This document shows, piece by piece, positions 54,617 through 64,000 of a DNA stretch of 64,000 nt. Each line of letters opens with the position of its first letter. The stretch's first letter is position 1. The translations under genes were made by a program, and so were the position numbers. The DNA comes from Cherax quadricarinatus (lineage: Eukaryota > Arthropoda > Malacostraca > Decapoda > Parastacidae). The stretch is taken from contig NC_091378.1 in the NCBI RefSeq assembly GCF_038502225.1, positions 11,077,456 through 11,141,455 on the forward strand, written 5' to 3'. A model generated the notes under the pieces. The model had not been told where the DNA came from, made no database searches, and worked only from the letters and a program-made list of their open reading frames with translations.

Positions 54617-55446
54617 TTTTTTTTATATTTTATTTAAAACCAACAAATAGACAATAGACAAAAGGAAAAACCATAAAGATGACAATATATGAACAATAAC
54701 TGAAAAAACGTTACATTAGATATTGAAACAGTAACGAATAACATAACAATATAACAAATATGACCACTATTACCTACATATAAAATCAGATACTGAAGCT
54801 TAAAACTGTCCTATACTAGCTACATGTGGATAAGTTAACTTTCGTAAAAACATGCAAACCTATATTAACTCTTCCTCAAATTAATCATCCTTGCTCTTAA
54901 TTTACACTAGAATAATAAAATATAAGTATACTTTCATTATTTCGTTACAGACTAAATTCCTTCTGCTCAGAGCACGGAAAGAAATATAGGATAATTAACC
55001 AATGATGTCAAGAACACATCTAAGCGAAACCTACACCGACCATACAGGTCCATGAGAACTGCACGGTCCGCGCAGCTGCTCGCCCAGGTGTGCACATGTA
55101 CATTACACATCGTACCTACAATTAGATTTAGCTCAACATTTTTCAATAATGCCATACGTAGAAACATTCTACCCAATTTGCATAATAAAGAGCCGTTTGA
55201 ATCAAAGAACATTCCACAATTATCATAAATTTACCCTAACCTAAGCCTAGTATTCCATCTGTATTATAAATGTCTAATCAACACGAAAATTTTACCACAT
55301 ACCCCTAACCATATTTGTTGGTGTACATGATACAACCTTGTATTACCATAAAGAAAAAAAGAACAATAAAAAAGGAAAACCCACTCTTCACCTTTAAAAA
55401 TTAGACTTCAATTTACCATTCATTTACATACATATAAATAATTTAT
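54617..55446 (-). mobile_element. Tx1-like 3' end M (3' UTR)
   Basis: Poly(T) at 54617 then ATATTTTATTTAAAACC, again the minus-strand 3' signature. About 0.8 kb of AT-rich 3'-UTR-like sequence runs to the 5' end of element F. The 81-codon minus-strand ORF at 54967-55212 has no recognisable domain. Confidence 0.55.
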
Positions 55447-55534
55447 TTCGTCTCTCGACCTCCGGGGAGAGAGGACGCACGCCTAGTAGCTACACCTGCC
55501 CTCTGGTGGTGACCTTTAGCAACTAGAAGACAAA

Positions 55535-56806
55535 ATGGCGTACCGAGTGGGACAACGGATTAACACTGTTTGTATACAGCTGGTACGTGGCACGCTTACT
55601 GGAGCAACGATGCATACATTGCTACCTGCTATCATCAGGGACGCCTATGGTGTCCCCAACGAGGAAGTATATGGTGTTGCCTTGAATGGGATGACCAGAG
55701 TATTCCTAAAACTGAATCGTACCGGCGTCTACGACAGACTTGTTGAAGAGTATCAGGAGAGGAAGGTGACGGTGAACTCGGCAGTGGACGTCGTTATGCA
55801 TGACGTATCCAGGTACTATACGTGGGTGAAGGTCAGGAATGTCCCTTTCGAAGCGACGGCGTATAGTATACAGGAGGTATTCAACAACTACGGTAAAGTC
55901 CATTCGGCAACGATGGGAGTATGGACAGAAGGGCCATATAAGGGACGACCTGAGGGCTCTTATACCCTCAAAATGACGTTGGCTAGGCCTATACCATCCT
56001 ACGTCATGTTGGTGGAGTCCAGGACGCAGGTTTTTGTACACTATGCCGGCCAGAGAAAGACCTGTCGACTTTGTGGCTCATATGATCATATGGCAGCTCA
56101 CTGTCCTAGAAGGCAGCCTACCAGGGCTCCTGGTACGTTGGCAGTGGAGCAGAGACCATGTGAGTTGATGCCTGAGTTGGGAGAGGTGGAACCAGTGACG
56201 AGTGGTCGATGGAGTGAAGAGGTAGAACGGGAAGTATCGACGGTCGGTACCTGTGTTACCATCCCAGAGGTGACAGGGGAGGGGCCCCCATCGCCTGAGG
56301 GACGGGTGGACGTGGAAGAGTCTACCAGGAGAAGTTGCTGGATGCGGTGCTGAAGGAGTTCTTCGACGAGACGGTGGCCGGGGAGAATGGTCCTGAGAAG
56401 TCAAGTGAGATACAGCTGATGGTTGAGCAGCAGGAACAGGTGAAGGGTTCGAGGAATGCCAGAGAGGACATGGAAGTGGTGGTAGAAGTCCATCAGGAGG
56501 ATGTGCAGGAAGTAGATTTGTGTGTGAGTGAGAGCTCACGAAAAAGGACTGCGGGTGCTTTTGACCTCGATGAGGTTTTAACACCTGGGCAGAGACCCGG
56601 GAAGAAGTCATGGGTAGTTGTAGGGGAAAAGGTAGGCAGGGGAGGGGGTGTACCGGGGAAGATCAGTGGGGGGGGGCAAGGAGGGGCTGGAGGCCAGGTT
56701 AGAAAAAAGGATAAAAATGGTACAGGTACTGAGAAAGGTGAAGTGAGTAAGATACAGCGGCATAGGGGTAAGCCCCCTCTTCTAGCAAATTCAAGTGTGT
56801 CACAAT
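55535..56806 (+). pseudogene. Tx1-like element F ORF1 (one frameshift)
   Basis: ATG at 55535. N-terminal domain: QRINTVCIQLVRGTLTGATM to EEVYGVALNGMTRVFLKL. RRM-like domain: YYTWVKVRNVPFEATAYSI to ARPIPSYVML. Intact zinc knuckle: CRLCGSYDHMAAHC. GRWSEEVEREVSTVGTC and GPPSPEGRVDVEEST follow. A frameshift at about 56325 leads to the second frame, 56335-56806: VEVHQEDVQEVDLCVSESS, KRTAGAFDLDEVLTPGQRPG, KKSWVVV and QRHRGKPPLLANSS before the stop. ORF2's frame is already open at this point, so the two ORFs overlap slightly. Confidence 0.8.
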
Positions 56807-58306
56807 AAATGTCAATGGGCTTAAATCTGAGGTAAAAAGGGTTTGGTTAGAGTGGTTTTTACGAAGGTTTGATGTGGATGTATGTTTTTTGCAGGAGCAT
56901 AACCATAGGTTAGGGAGTGAATTGAGTTTGAGGGGTTATAAAATGTTTGTCAGTAATGCTTTGCAATTAAAAGGAGGGGTAGCAGTAGCTGTAAAGGAGA
57001 CCAGCCCATTGCGTGTCATGGGTTGGGAGGAGGGGGGAGGGGGGAGGGTTGTAAGGGTAGATGGGCACTGGGGGGTGAGGAGAGTATGTTTCATTGGTGT
57101 ATATATGCCAGCATGTAACAATGTTAGAGTTAAAGTTGATTTTGTACGTGATGTTTTGATGTATTATTTGCGGGGTTTACCTTCCATAACTGTAATTGGA
57201 GGTGATTGGAACTGTGTGATTAGGTATGGGGATGTGACGCCGAGGGGGGCAGGATGTGTTTTGGGTGCACTACGGGATGTGTTGAGGGATGTAGGTGTTG
57301 TAGATGTGGTGGGCAGGGGGGAGTATGGGGTGGAGCACACGTTTATTCGTGGGAATTATGGGGCGAGGTTAGATAGGATATATGTGATGCAGGGGATTGG
57401 TGTGGAGAGAGTGAGGGCTTTTGATGTCGGTTTTTCGGATCATAGGGCGGTGATAGCTGATCTGCGGGTGGATGGTATAGTTCGCATATATGCTGGGTAT
57501 TGGAAATTGAATGTGAGGCTTCTGCAGGAGGGGGATGAAGGCTCATCCTTTGAGGAATGGTGGAGACATTGCTGGGAGGGTAGGGATGGTGGGATGGATT
57601 TGCTAGACTGGTGGGAGATACGAGCAAAGACAGCAATAGCAGAGTTTTTTAGGATACGTGGAAAGGAACAGGCAAGGTGGAGATATGGTTTGCAAAACTA
57701 CCTGGAGGGACAGCTGAATGCTGTTTATGACGGGGGGGGAAGGGAAGATGTGCGAGGTGAGGTGGATGGCTTAAGGAGTAGGATTGAAGGATTACATAAT
57801 GAAAGGTTTAACGCGATTAGAGTTAGGGCAGGATTAGAGGAGGTGTTAAAGGGTGATCGACCATCAGGTTATGTCCTAAGAAAATTTAGGGAAAGGCAGA
57901 TGGTGACTACCATAGCGCATCTAGTGGTCGCTGATGGGGGGGGGGTTATGTGGTGGGTCAAGGTCTTACTGATACAGATGATATTAGTGGTTATGCTGAT
58001 TATTGGTTTAGGGAGAAATGGAGGAGGAACAAGGAAGTTGTCAGTGAGGAGGTATTTGGGGTTATGCAGAATACTATTGTATTGGGACAAGAGGAACAGG
58101 AAATGCTGGAGGGTAGTATTAGTGAGGAGGAGGTGGGGGAGGCGGTTTACGGGATGAGTCAGGGTAAGACGCCGGGCATTGATGGAATACCGAATGATTT
58201 TTATAGAGTTTATTGGGAATGCATTAGGTATGGGTTAGTGGAAGTCTTGAATCATATGTGGAGCAGTGGGAGGATGGGGAAGACCCAGAAAACAGGGATC
58301 GTTGTG
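56802..58306 (+). pseudogene. Tx1-like element F ORF2, endonuclease and RT start, truncated by gap
   Basis: Open in one frame from at least 56802 (TINVNGLKSEVKRVW) to the G10 run at 57936-57945, with no obvious ATG at the start. The endonuclease is complete: VCFLQEHNHRLG, GGDWNCVIRYGD, HTFIRGNYGARLDRIYVM and FSDHRAVIADL. A linker follows (WRYGLQNYLEGQLNAVYDGG, FNAIRVRAGLEEVLKGDRPS). After the G run the frame from 57950 gives GYADYWFREKWRRN, SISEEEVGEAVYGMSQGKTP and IDGIPNDFYRVYW, then the gap. This is the best endonuclease domain of the family in the window. Confidence 0.85.
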
Positions 58307-58406
58307 NNNNNNNNNNNNNNNNNNNNNNNNNNNNNNNNNNNNNNNNNNNNNNNNNNNNNNNNNNNNNNNNNNNNNNNNNNNNNNNNNNNNNNNNNNNNNN
58401 NNNNNN
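58307..58406. other. Assembly gap (100 N)
   Basis: Exactly 100 N, the usual placeholder for a gap of unknown size. Its left edge lies in the RT of element F and its right edge in the linker of LINE I. Confidence 0.98.
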
Positions 58407-60500
58407 AAAAAGGAGGAGTAGATGTAAAATAGAAAGGGACAGGCGCTCCTTTACAGGCGACGGAAAAGAATAACAGAGCGGCTAAAAGAGGTCAATATAT
58501 CTGAAATGCGTAGGGAGACACTGGTCAGAGAACTAGCAAGCATCGAACTTAAGCTAAAGGAATCTTATAGGAGTCAGGAATCGCGGGAGAAACTAAAAGC
58601 CATAAATGAAATCGAGGGAAACTCAAAGTATTTCTTCTCCTATGCCAAATCAAAGTCGACAACAACGTCCAGTATTGGGCCCCTACTTAAACAAGATGGG
58701 TCCTACACAGATGACAGCAAGGAAATGAGTGAGTTACTCAAGTCCCAATATGACTCAGTTTTTAGCAAGCCGCTAACCAGACTGAGAGTCGAAGATCAAA
58801 ATGAATTTTTTATGAGAGAGCCACAAAATTTGGTTAACACAAGCCTATCCGATGTTATCCTGACACCAAATGACTTCGAACAGGCGATAAATGACATGCC
58901 CATGCACTCTGCCCCAGGGCCAGACTCATGGAACTCCGTGTTCATCAAGAACTGCAAGAAGCCCCTATCACGAGCCTTTTCCATCCTATGGATAGGGAGC
59001 ATGGACACGGGGGTCGTCCCACAGTTACTAAAAACAACATACATAGCCCCACTCCACAAAGGGGGCAGTAAAGCAACAGCAAAGAACTACAGACCGATAG
59101 CACTAACATCCCATATCATAAAAATCTTTGAAAGGGTCCTAAGAAGCAAGATCACCACCCATCTAGAAACCCATCAGTTACACAACCCAGGGCAACATGG
59201 GTTAAGAACAGGTCGCTCCTGTATGTCTCAACTATTGGATCACTACGACAAGGTCCTAAATGCACTAGAAGACAAAAAGAATGCAGATGTAATATATACA
59301 GACTTTGCAAAAGCCTTCGACAAGTGTGACTATGGCGTAATAGCGCACAAAATGCGTGCTAAAGGAATTACAGGAAAAGTCGGTCGATGGATCTATAATT
59401 TCCTCACTAACAGGACACAGAGAGTAGTCGTCAACAGAGTAAAGTCCGATTCAGCTACGGTGAAAAGCTCTGTTCCACAAGGCACAGTACTCGCTCCCAT
59501 CTTGTTCCTCATCCTCATATCCGACATAGACAAGGATGTCAGCCTCAGCACCGTGTCTTCCTTTGCAGATGACACCCGAATCTGCATGACAGTGTCTTCC
59601 ATTGCAGACACTGCAAGGCTCCAGGCGGACATCAACCAAATCTTTCAGTGGGCTGCAGAAAACAATATGAAGTTCGACGATGAGAAATTTCAATTACTCA
59701 GATATGGTAAACACGAGGAAATTAAATCTTCATCAGAGTACAAAACAAATTCTGGCCACAAAATAGAGAGAAAAAGCAACGTCAAAGACCTGGGAGTGAT
59801 CATGTCAGAGGATCTCACCTTCAAGGACCATAACATTGTATCAATCGCATGTGCTAGAAAAATGACAGGATGGATAATGAGAACCTTCAAAACTAGGGAG
59901 GCCAAGCCCATGATGACACTCTTCAGGTCACTTGTTCTATCTAGGCTGGAATATTGCTGCACACTAACAGCACCTTTCAAGGCAGGTGAAATTGCTGACC
60001 TAGAAAATGTACAGAGAACCTTCACGGCGCACATAACGGAGATAAAACACCTCAATTACTGGGAGCGCTTGAGGTTCCTAAACCTGTATTCCCTGGAACG
60101 CAGGCGGGAGAGATACATGATTATATACACCTGGAAAATCCTAGAGGGACTAGTACCGAACTTGCACACGAAAATCACTCACTACGAAAGCAAAAGACTT
60201 GGCAGACGATGCAACATCCCCCCAATAAAAAGCAGGGGTGTCACTAGCACGTTAAGAGACCATACAATAAGTGTCAGGGACCCGAGACTGTTCAACTGCC
60301 TCCCAGCATACATAAGGGGGATTACCAACAGACCCCTGGCAGTCTTCAAGCTGGCACTGGACAAGCACCTAAAGTCAGTTCCTGACCAGCCGGGCTGTGG
60401 CTCGTACGTTGGTTTGCGTGCAGCCAGCAGCAACAGCCTGGTTGATCAGGCTCTGATCCACCAGGAGGCCTGGTCACAGACCGGGCCGCGGGGGCGTTGA
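58407..60500 (+). CDS. LINE I reverse transcriptase, catalytic motif intact
   Basis: After a 1-base deletion relative to G near 58450, the frame is open for 664 codons from the ATG at 58506. Order: YFFSYAKSKSTTTSSIGPLL, MPMHSAPGPDSWNSVF, APLHKGGSKATAKNYRPIAL, FERVLRSKITTHLETH, GQHGLRTGRSC, YTDFAKAFDKCDY, VPQGTVLAPILF and SFADDTRIC at about 59560, with both catalytic aspartates, unlike G. The thumb region ends YWERLRFLNLYSLERRRER, and the tail DQPGCGSYVGLRAASSNSLV ends at 60500. The RT core looks functional, but the endonuclease is not visible. The product would do target-primed reverse transcription. No RNase H. Confidence 0.8.
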
Positions 60501-60520
60501 CCCCCGGAACTCTCTCCAGG
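58407..60520 (+). mobile_element. Jockey/CR1-group LINE I, 5' part in gap
   Basis: Plus-strand copy, nearly identical to G from G position 35155 onward. The 3' end CTCTCCAGGTAAACT is at about 60520. Its 5' end and endonuclease are hidden by or lost in the gap. By analogy with D, which has G in its 3' UTR, I may lie inside F's 3' region. Confidence 0.85.
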
Positions 60521-60670
60521 TAAACTTCAGTGGTAAAATGCTTTACCCAAAGGAGTGGCATTACACTGCATATATGATATAGTAATATTTCTAAAGACAT
60601 GTAAAGCATGATTCAAGACTGGTAAAATAAATACACCTCGTGAATGACAGTACATGCCAAGACATGATTA
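60521..60670. other. Anonymous flank of the minisatellite
   Basis: Contains GACTGGTAAAATAAA at about 60617, a fragment resembling the minisatellite unit, possibly its seed. Otherwise featureless. Confidence 0.5.
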
Positions 60671-61053
60671 CATTATATGGCGAGACTGGTAAAAACATTA
60701 TATGGCGAGACTGGTAAAATCATTATATGGCGAGACTGGTAAAATCATTATATGGCGAGACTGGTAAAAACATTATATGGCGAGACTGGTAAAAACATTA
60801 TATGGCGAGACTGGTAAAAACATTATATGGCGAGACTGGTAAAATCATTATATGGCGAGACTGGTAAAATCATTATATGGCGAGACTGGTAAAATCATTA
60901 TATGGCGAGACTGGTAAAATCATTATATGGCGAGACTGATAAAAACATTATATGGCGAGACTGGTAAAACCATTATATGGCGAGACTGCTAAAATCATTA
61001 TATGGCGAGACTGATAAAAATATTATATGGCGAGACTGGTAATATCATTATAT
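60671..61053. repeat. 25-bp minisatellite, about 15 units
   Basis: Head-to-tail array of CATTATATGGCGAGACTGGT followed by AAAAA or AAAAT (25 bp). The two 3' variants occur in runs, and changes such as ACTGAT or ACTGCT appear near the right end, so homogenisation is strongest in the centre. Confidence 0.95.
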
Positions 61054-62110
61054 ATCATGTAATGAATAGTTATCCTAAGGTAAGTGATTCTTCCGTCCTC
61101 ATCATTCATTTTTCCTTATCTTCGATTAGTAAGTCCTGCAAAGTTTTGATCATTCTCATCATCATCATTAGAAGAACTAATAAGAAATGTCAACTGTACA
61201 ATGTCTGTGGGAATTCTCTACTTTGCTTTTCATTAGAGATGGTTCTTGGAAATCACAAAGAGAGGTCAAACTCCGTTACATAAATTTCTGACCATCCTTA
61301 AACGCGCACTTTTCACATATATACCCTAGTTTGTGAATATTACTATCTTTATTAACTAACTCCTGTGGGACTGATCTGGCGAGTACTTTCGGGGAAATGT
61401 CGGCAGTCTTGGGCTTTGTTGTTAGTGTTTCTATTTGATTCTTTACATCACTGAATAATTGTCTATCGGCAATATTCGAATTCGTGATACAATTTAGTTT
61501 GTAGATGATAGTACCGGCTGCTCCCAAAATATTTTCAATTTAGTGTTTACACCGATCAATCTGCAAGGTGAAAGCATTCATTGTAGTAATATCCATACCT
61601 AATAACTGTGAGAAGGCATCTCTCGTTCCTATCAAATAAGCACTCACTAAGAATACGACTTATACGTGGATAAACTTAAAGTTTCCACTATTTATGTTAA
61701 GCATACACAGATTTGAATACGACACACAACACAAAAAGTAATGATATAAACAGAACTTAAACTCACCATACATCGTCTTAGTTTCTGATGATCATACCTG
61801 GGATGTTGGTAGCAGAAGCGGAGGTGGCTGGGTTCATCTTGGATAAAAGCCAGGAAACCAAACTCCAACCCTTCTAACTGCAGTTTTATACGCTACGCGT
61901 ACATAAATAAAAAAGGATCGTTTCTCTCCCATAAGATAAGTCTATTTCTTAGTAAATCCACCCAATATTAATTATTTTCTCATCAGTTAGGTCACACAAA
62001 TTACGATAGTTCCAGCTACAATATTCATTTTAAAAGTACTCATTAACAGTTTCTCTAAAATTTCAGAATAAAAGCCTACATTAACCATTAAATAGTTAAA
62101 CACCTCCTAA
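61054..62110. other. Anonymous AT-rich region
   Basis: No named repeat. A minus-strand ORF at 61527-61276 (83 codons, including DVKNQIETLTTKPKTADISP and GYICEKCAFKDG) has protein-like composition and two cysteines in CEKC, but I do not recognise it and no second CXXC is present. Possibly a decayed exon; low confidence. Confidence 0.4.
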
Positions 62111-62267
62111 GAAAGAGAAGGGATTTAGAAGTGCTGAATGTGGTGGATCACATGATGTAGGGTTAACAAACATTAACATGAGAGGTCGCCTCTCATGTCA
62201 CTATTTGTTGACCATACATCATGTGATCCACCACCTTCAGCACGTCTAAATCCCTTGTGTTTCTTTC
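62111..62267. repeat. Long palindrome (stem about 75 bp, tiny loop)
   Basis: 62111-62185 pairs with 62188-62267 with few mismatches and small indels. The outer ends are GAAAGAGAAGGGATTTAGA and TCTAAATCCCTTGTGTTTC, and the centre is GAGAGGTCGCCTCTC. No coding sense. It may be a foldback or MITE-like element; I see no clear target duplication. Confidence 0.85.
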
Positions 62268-62604
62268 GAGTTAAAATTAGGTAAGTAGTATGGATTTGAG
62301 CCTCCATATGCTAAATGGGAAACCATTTTATATTTTCTACAAAGTTTTGAAATCTGATTTTTTTTATAATGGGAATGAGAGTTGTAAAAAATAAAAAAAA
62401 TGTTAGGTTAGTTAAAGAATAAAAATGGTAAATGCTTCTGCAAGTAGTGGGCCAGAGAAGATGGGACACGAAGTGAAGAATTAAACATGTTTATAACACC
62501 TGGCTATTATTTTAGTATAGAGGTTATTTGAAGGTGCTGAACGTGGACAGTGTAGAGGACGAGGTAACCAGCCATCAGCCTAGTTGGTGTTTGACACTTT
62601 AATT

Positions 62605-62655
62605 CTGATGAAGAGGCTGGTTCAGGAGCCGAGACTTGATTCTTGCAGACACAAA
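62605..62655 (+). repeat. Dispersed repeat fragment before the AC microsatellite
   Basis: GATGAAGAGGCTGGTTCAGG..ACTTGATTC..GCAGACACAAATAGG is related to 62822-62876 (GTGAAGAGGCGGGGCCAGG..ACTCGACCCC..GCAACCTCAACTAGG). The two flank the microsatellite. Confidence 0.5.
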
Positions 62656-62689
62656 TAGGCGACCAGACATGTATACTCACGCATGCACA

Positions 62690-62816
<127 letters not shown>

Positions 62817-62821
62817 CGATC

Positions 62822-62905
62822 AGTGAAGAGGCGGGGCCAGGAGCTCGGACTCGACCCCTGCAACCTCAACTAGGTGAGTACTAGGTGAGTACACACACAC
62901 ACACA
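62822..62905 (+). repeat. Dispersed repeat with GTGAGTACACAC tail
   Basis: GAAGAGGCGGGGCCAGGAGC..CTCGACCCCTGCAACC..TAGGTGAGTA, ending in a second short AC run (62890-62903). From memory this is a very common decapod repeat whose end naturally seeds AC arrays. Confidence 0.55.
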
Positions 62906-62926
62906 TACATACATACCGAAGGAGGG

Positions 62927-64000
62927 GTTACCTGGAGGTTACCTGGAGGTTATTCCGGGGATCAACGTCCCCGCGGCCCGGTCCATGACCAGGCCTCACG
63001 ATGGATCAGGGCCTGATCAACCAGGCTGTTACTGCTGGCCGCACACAGTCCAACGTACGAGCCACAGCCCGGCTGATCCGGCACTGACTTTAGGTATCTG
63101 TCCAGCTCTCTCTTGAAGGCAGCCAGGGGTTTATTGGCAATTCCCCTAATGCTTGATGGGAGGCTGTTAAACAGTTTTGGGCCCCGGACACACATGGTGT
63201 TGGGGGCATTTTGCATCGCCTGCCCAGTCTTTTACTTTCGTAGGGAGTGATTTCTGTGTGCAGATTTGGGACCATTCCTTCCAAGATTTTCCAAGTGTAG
63301 ATTATGATATATCTCTCCCTCCTGCGTTCCAACGAGTACAAGTCAAGTGCTTCCAAGCGTTCCCAGTAGTTAAGGTGCTTGACAGAACTTATACGTGCAG
63401 TAAAGGATCTCTGTACACTCTCTAGATCTGCGATTTCACCTGCTTTGAATGGAGATGTTAATGTACAGCAGTATTCCAGCCTAGAGAGAACAAGTGATTT
63501 GAAAAGGATCATCATGGGCTTGGCATCTCTCGTTTTGAAAGTTCTCATTATCCATCCTATCATTTTCTTTGCACGTGCGATCGTGGCACTGTTGTGATCC
63601 TTGAAAGTGAGATCCTCAGACATTACTACTCCCAGGTCCCTTACATTAGTTTTCCGCTCTATTGTATGGCCGGAGTCAGTAGTATACTCTGTTCTAGTTA
63701 TTATCTCCTCCAGTTTTCCATAACGGAGTAGTTGGAATTTGTCCTCATTGAACATCATATTGTTTACCGTTGCCCATTGGAAAACTTTGTTTGTATCTTC
63801 TTGGAGATTAACCGCGTCCTCAGCAGATGACATCCTCATGCAGATCCTAGTATCATCCGCAAAGGATGATACGGTGCTGTGGTGTATATCTCTGTTTATG
63901 TCTGATATGAGGATAAGGAATAAGATGGGGGCGAGTACTGTGCCTTGTGGAACAGAGCTCTTCACTATGGCAGCCTCCGATTTAACTCTGTTGACCACTA
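62927..64000 (-). mobile_element. Jockey/CR1-group LINE J, runs off the right edge
   Basis: Minus-strand copy of a sister subfamily of G, H and I. The 3' terminus at about 62927 has three tandem CTCCAGGTAA-like units. It covers the RT from motif 4 to the end; the 5' part lies beyond the window. Confidence 0.85.
62962..63998 (-). pseudogene. LINE J reverse transcriptase, partial
   Basis: Frame 63998-63090 (302 codons, open at the edge): KSSVPQGTVLAPILFLILIS, SSFADDTRICMRMSS (catalytic pair intact), NNMMFNEDKFQLLRYGKLEE, VVMSEDLTFKDHN and LSRLEYCCTLTSPFKAGEIA. It continues YWERLEALDLYSLERRRERY and GRRCKMPPTPCV. A frameshift near 63200 moves the end to frame 63216-62962: GPKLFNSLPSSIRGIANKPL and the tail DQPGCGSYVGLCAASSNSLV. 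Relative to G it differs at many residues, so it is a separate subfamily. One frameshift makes this copy defective unless it is a sequencing error. Confidence 0.8.

Larger units (their letters stand above)
55447..58306 (+). mobile_element. Tx1-like non-LTR retrotransposon F, cut by assembly gap
   Basis: Plus-strand element with 5' end TTCGTCTCTCGACC at 55447, as in D. 5' UTR 55447-55534, ORF1 55535-56806, ORF2 from about 56800 into the gap at 58307. The missing part is the rest of the RT domain, the C-terminus and the 3' UTR. Confidence 0.85.

Noticed and set aside
54967..55212. 81-residue minus-strand ORF before element F
   Set aside because: No domain; lies in sequence that behaves as 3' UTR of a minus-strand Tx1-like element.
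60671..61053. CRISPR-like array
   Set aside because: The units are contiguous 25-bp tandem copies with no unique spacers, and the surroundings are eukaryotic retroelements.

Overview
The window is a eukaryotic, transposon-dense stretch of scaffold with one 100-N assembly gap. I see no bacterial-style operon, no convincing host gene, no rRNA or tRNA gene and no CRISPR array. Several dispersed repeats match my memory of decapod crustacean (crayfish or lobster-like) genomes: the LINE tail encoding DQPGCGSYVGLRAA, a tRNA-derived SINE, and the short repeat with core AAGCGCTAA. A decapod is therefore the best guess, but nothing was searched.

Layout. 1-6440: a Penelope-like element (PLE) in inverted partial-copy form, headed by an expanded trinucleotide tract and split by an antisense LINE (2241-5226), followed by a LINE relic and a short dispersed repeat. 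6825-9910: a TG..CA LTR-like repeat split by an antisense CR1-like LINE. 9982-21694: Tx1-like element A (+) with Tx1-like element B (-) apparently inside its 3' UTR. 21695-32870: old DNA holding an unrecognised ORF, LINE H, a second LTR-like copy, a tRNA-SINE, LINE relics and long anonymous AT-rich stretches.

32875-55446 is the core of the window, a multi-level nest. Tx1-like K (-) is interrupted by E (+), with about 42-bp target duplications. E is interrupted inside ORF1 codon 15 by D (-), with a perfect 12-bp duplication. D is interrupted in its 3' UTR by Tx1-like C (+) and by LINE G (+). 55447-58306 is Tx1-like F (+), cut by the gap. 58407-60520 is LINE I, nearly identical to G. 60521-64000 holds a 25-bp minisatellite, anonymous DNA, a long palindrome, an AC microsatellite and LINE J running off the end.

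The Tx1-like elements encode ORF1 (an RRM-like fold plus a CX2CX4HX4C zinc knuckle, with conserved linear motifs of unknown role) and ORF2 (APE-type endonuclease, reverse transcriptase with GYVDD, and a C-terminal Cys-His motif). Comparing six copies shows mosaic histories, repeated 3'-UTR tandem duplications, G-run frameshift sites and a strict antisense rule for nested insertions. No copy is clearly autonomous as assembled, though several breaks sit in homopolymers and could be sequencing errors.
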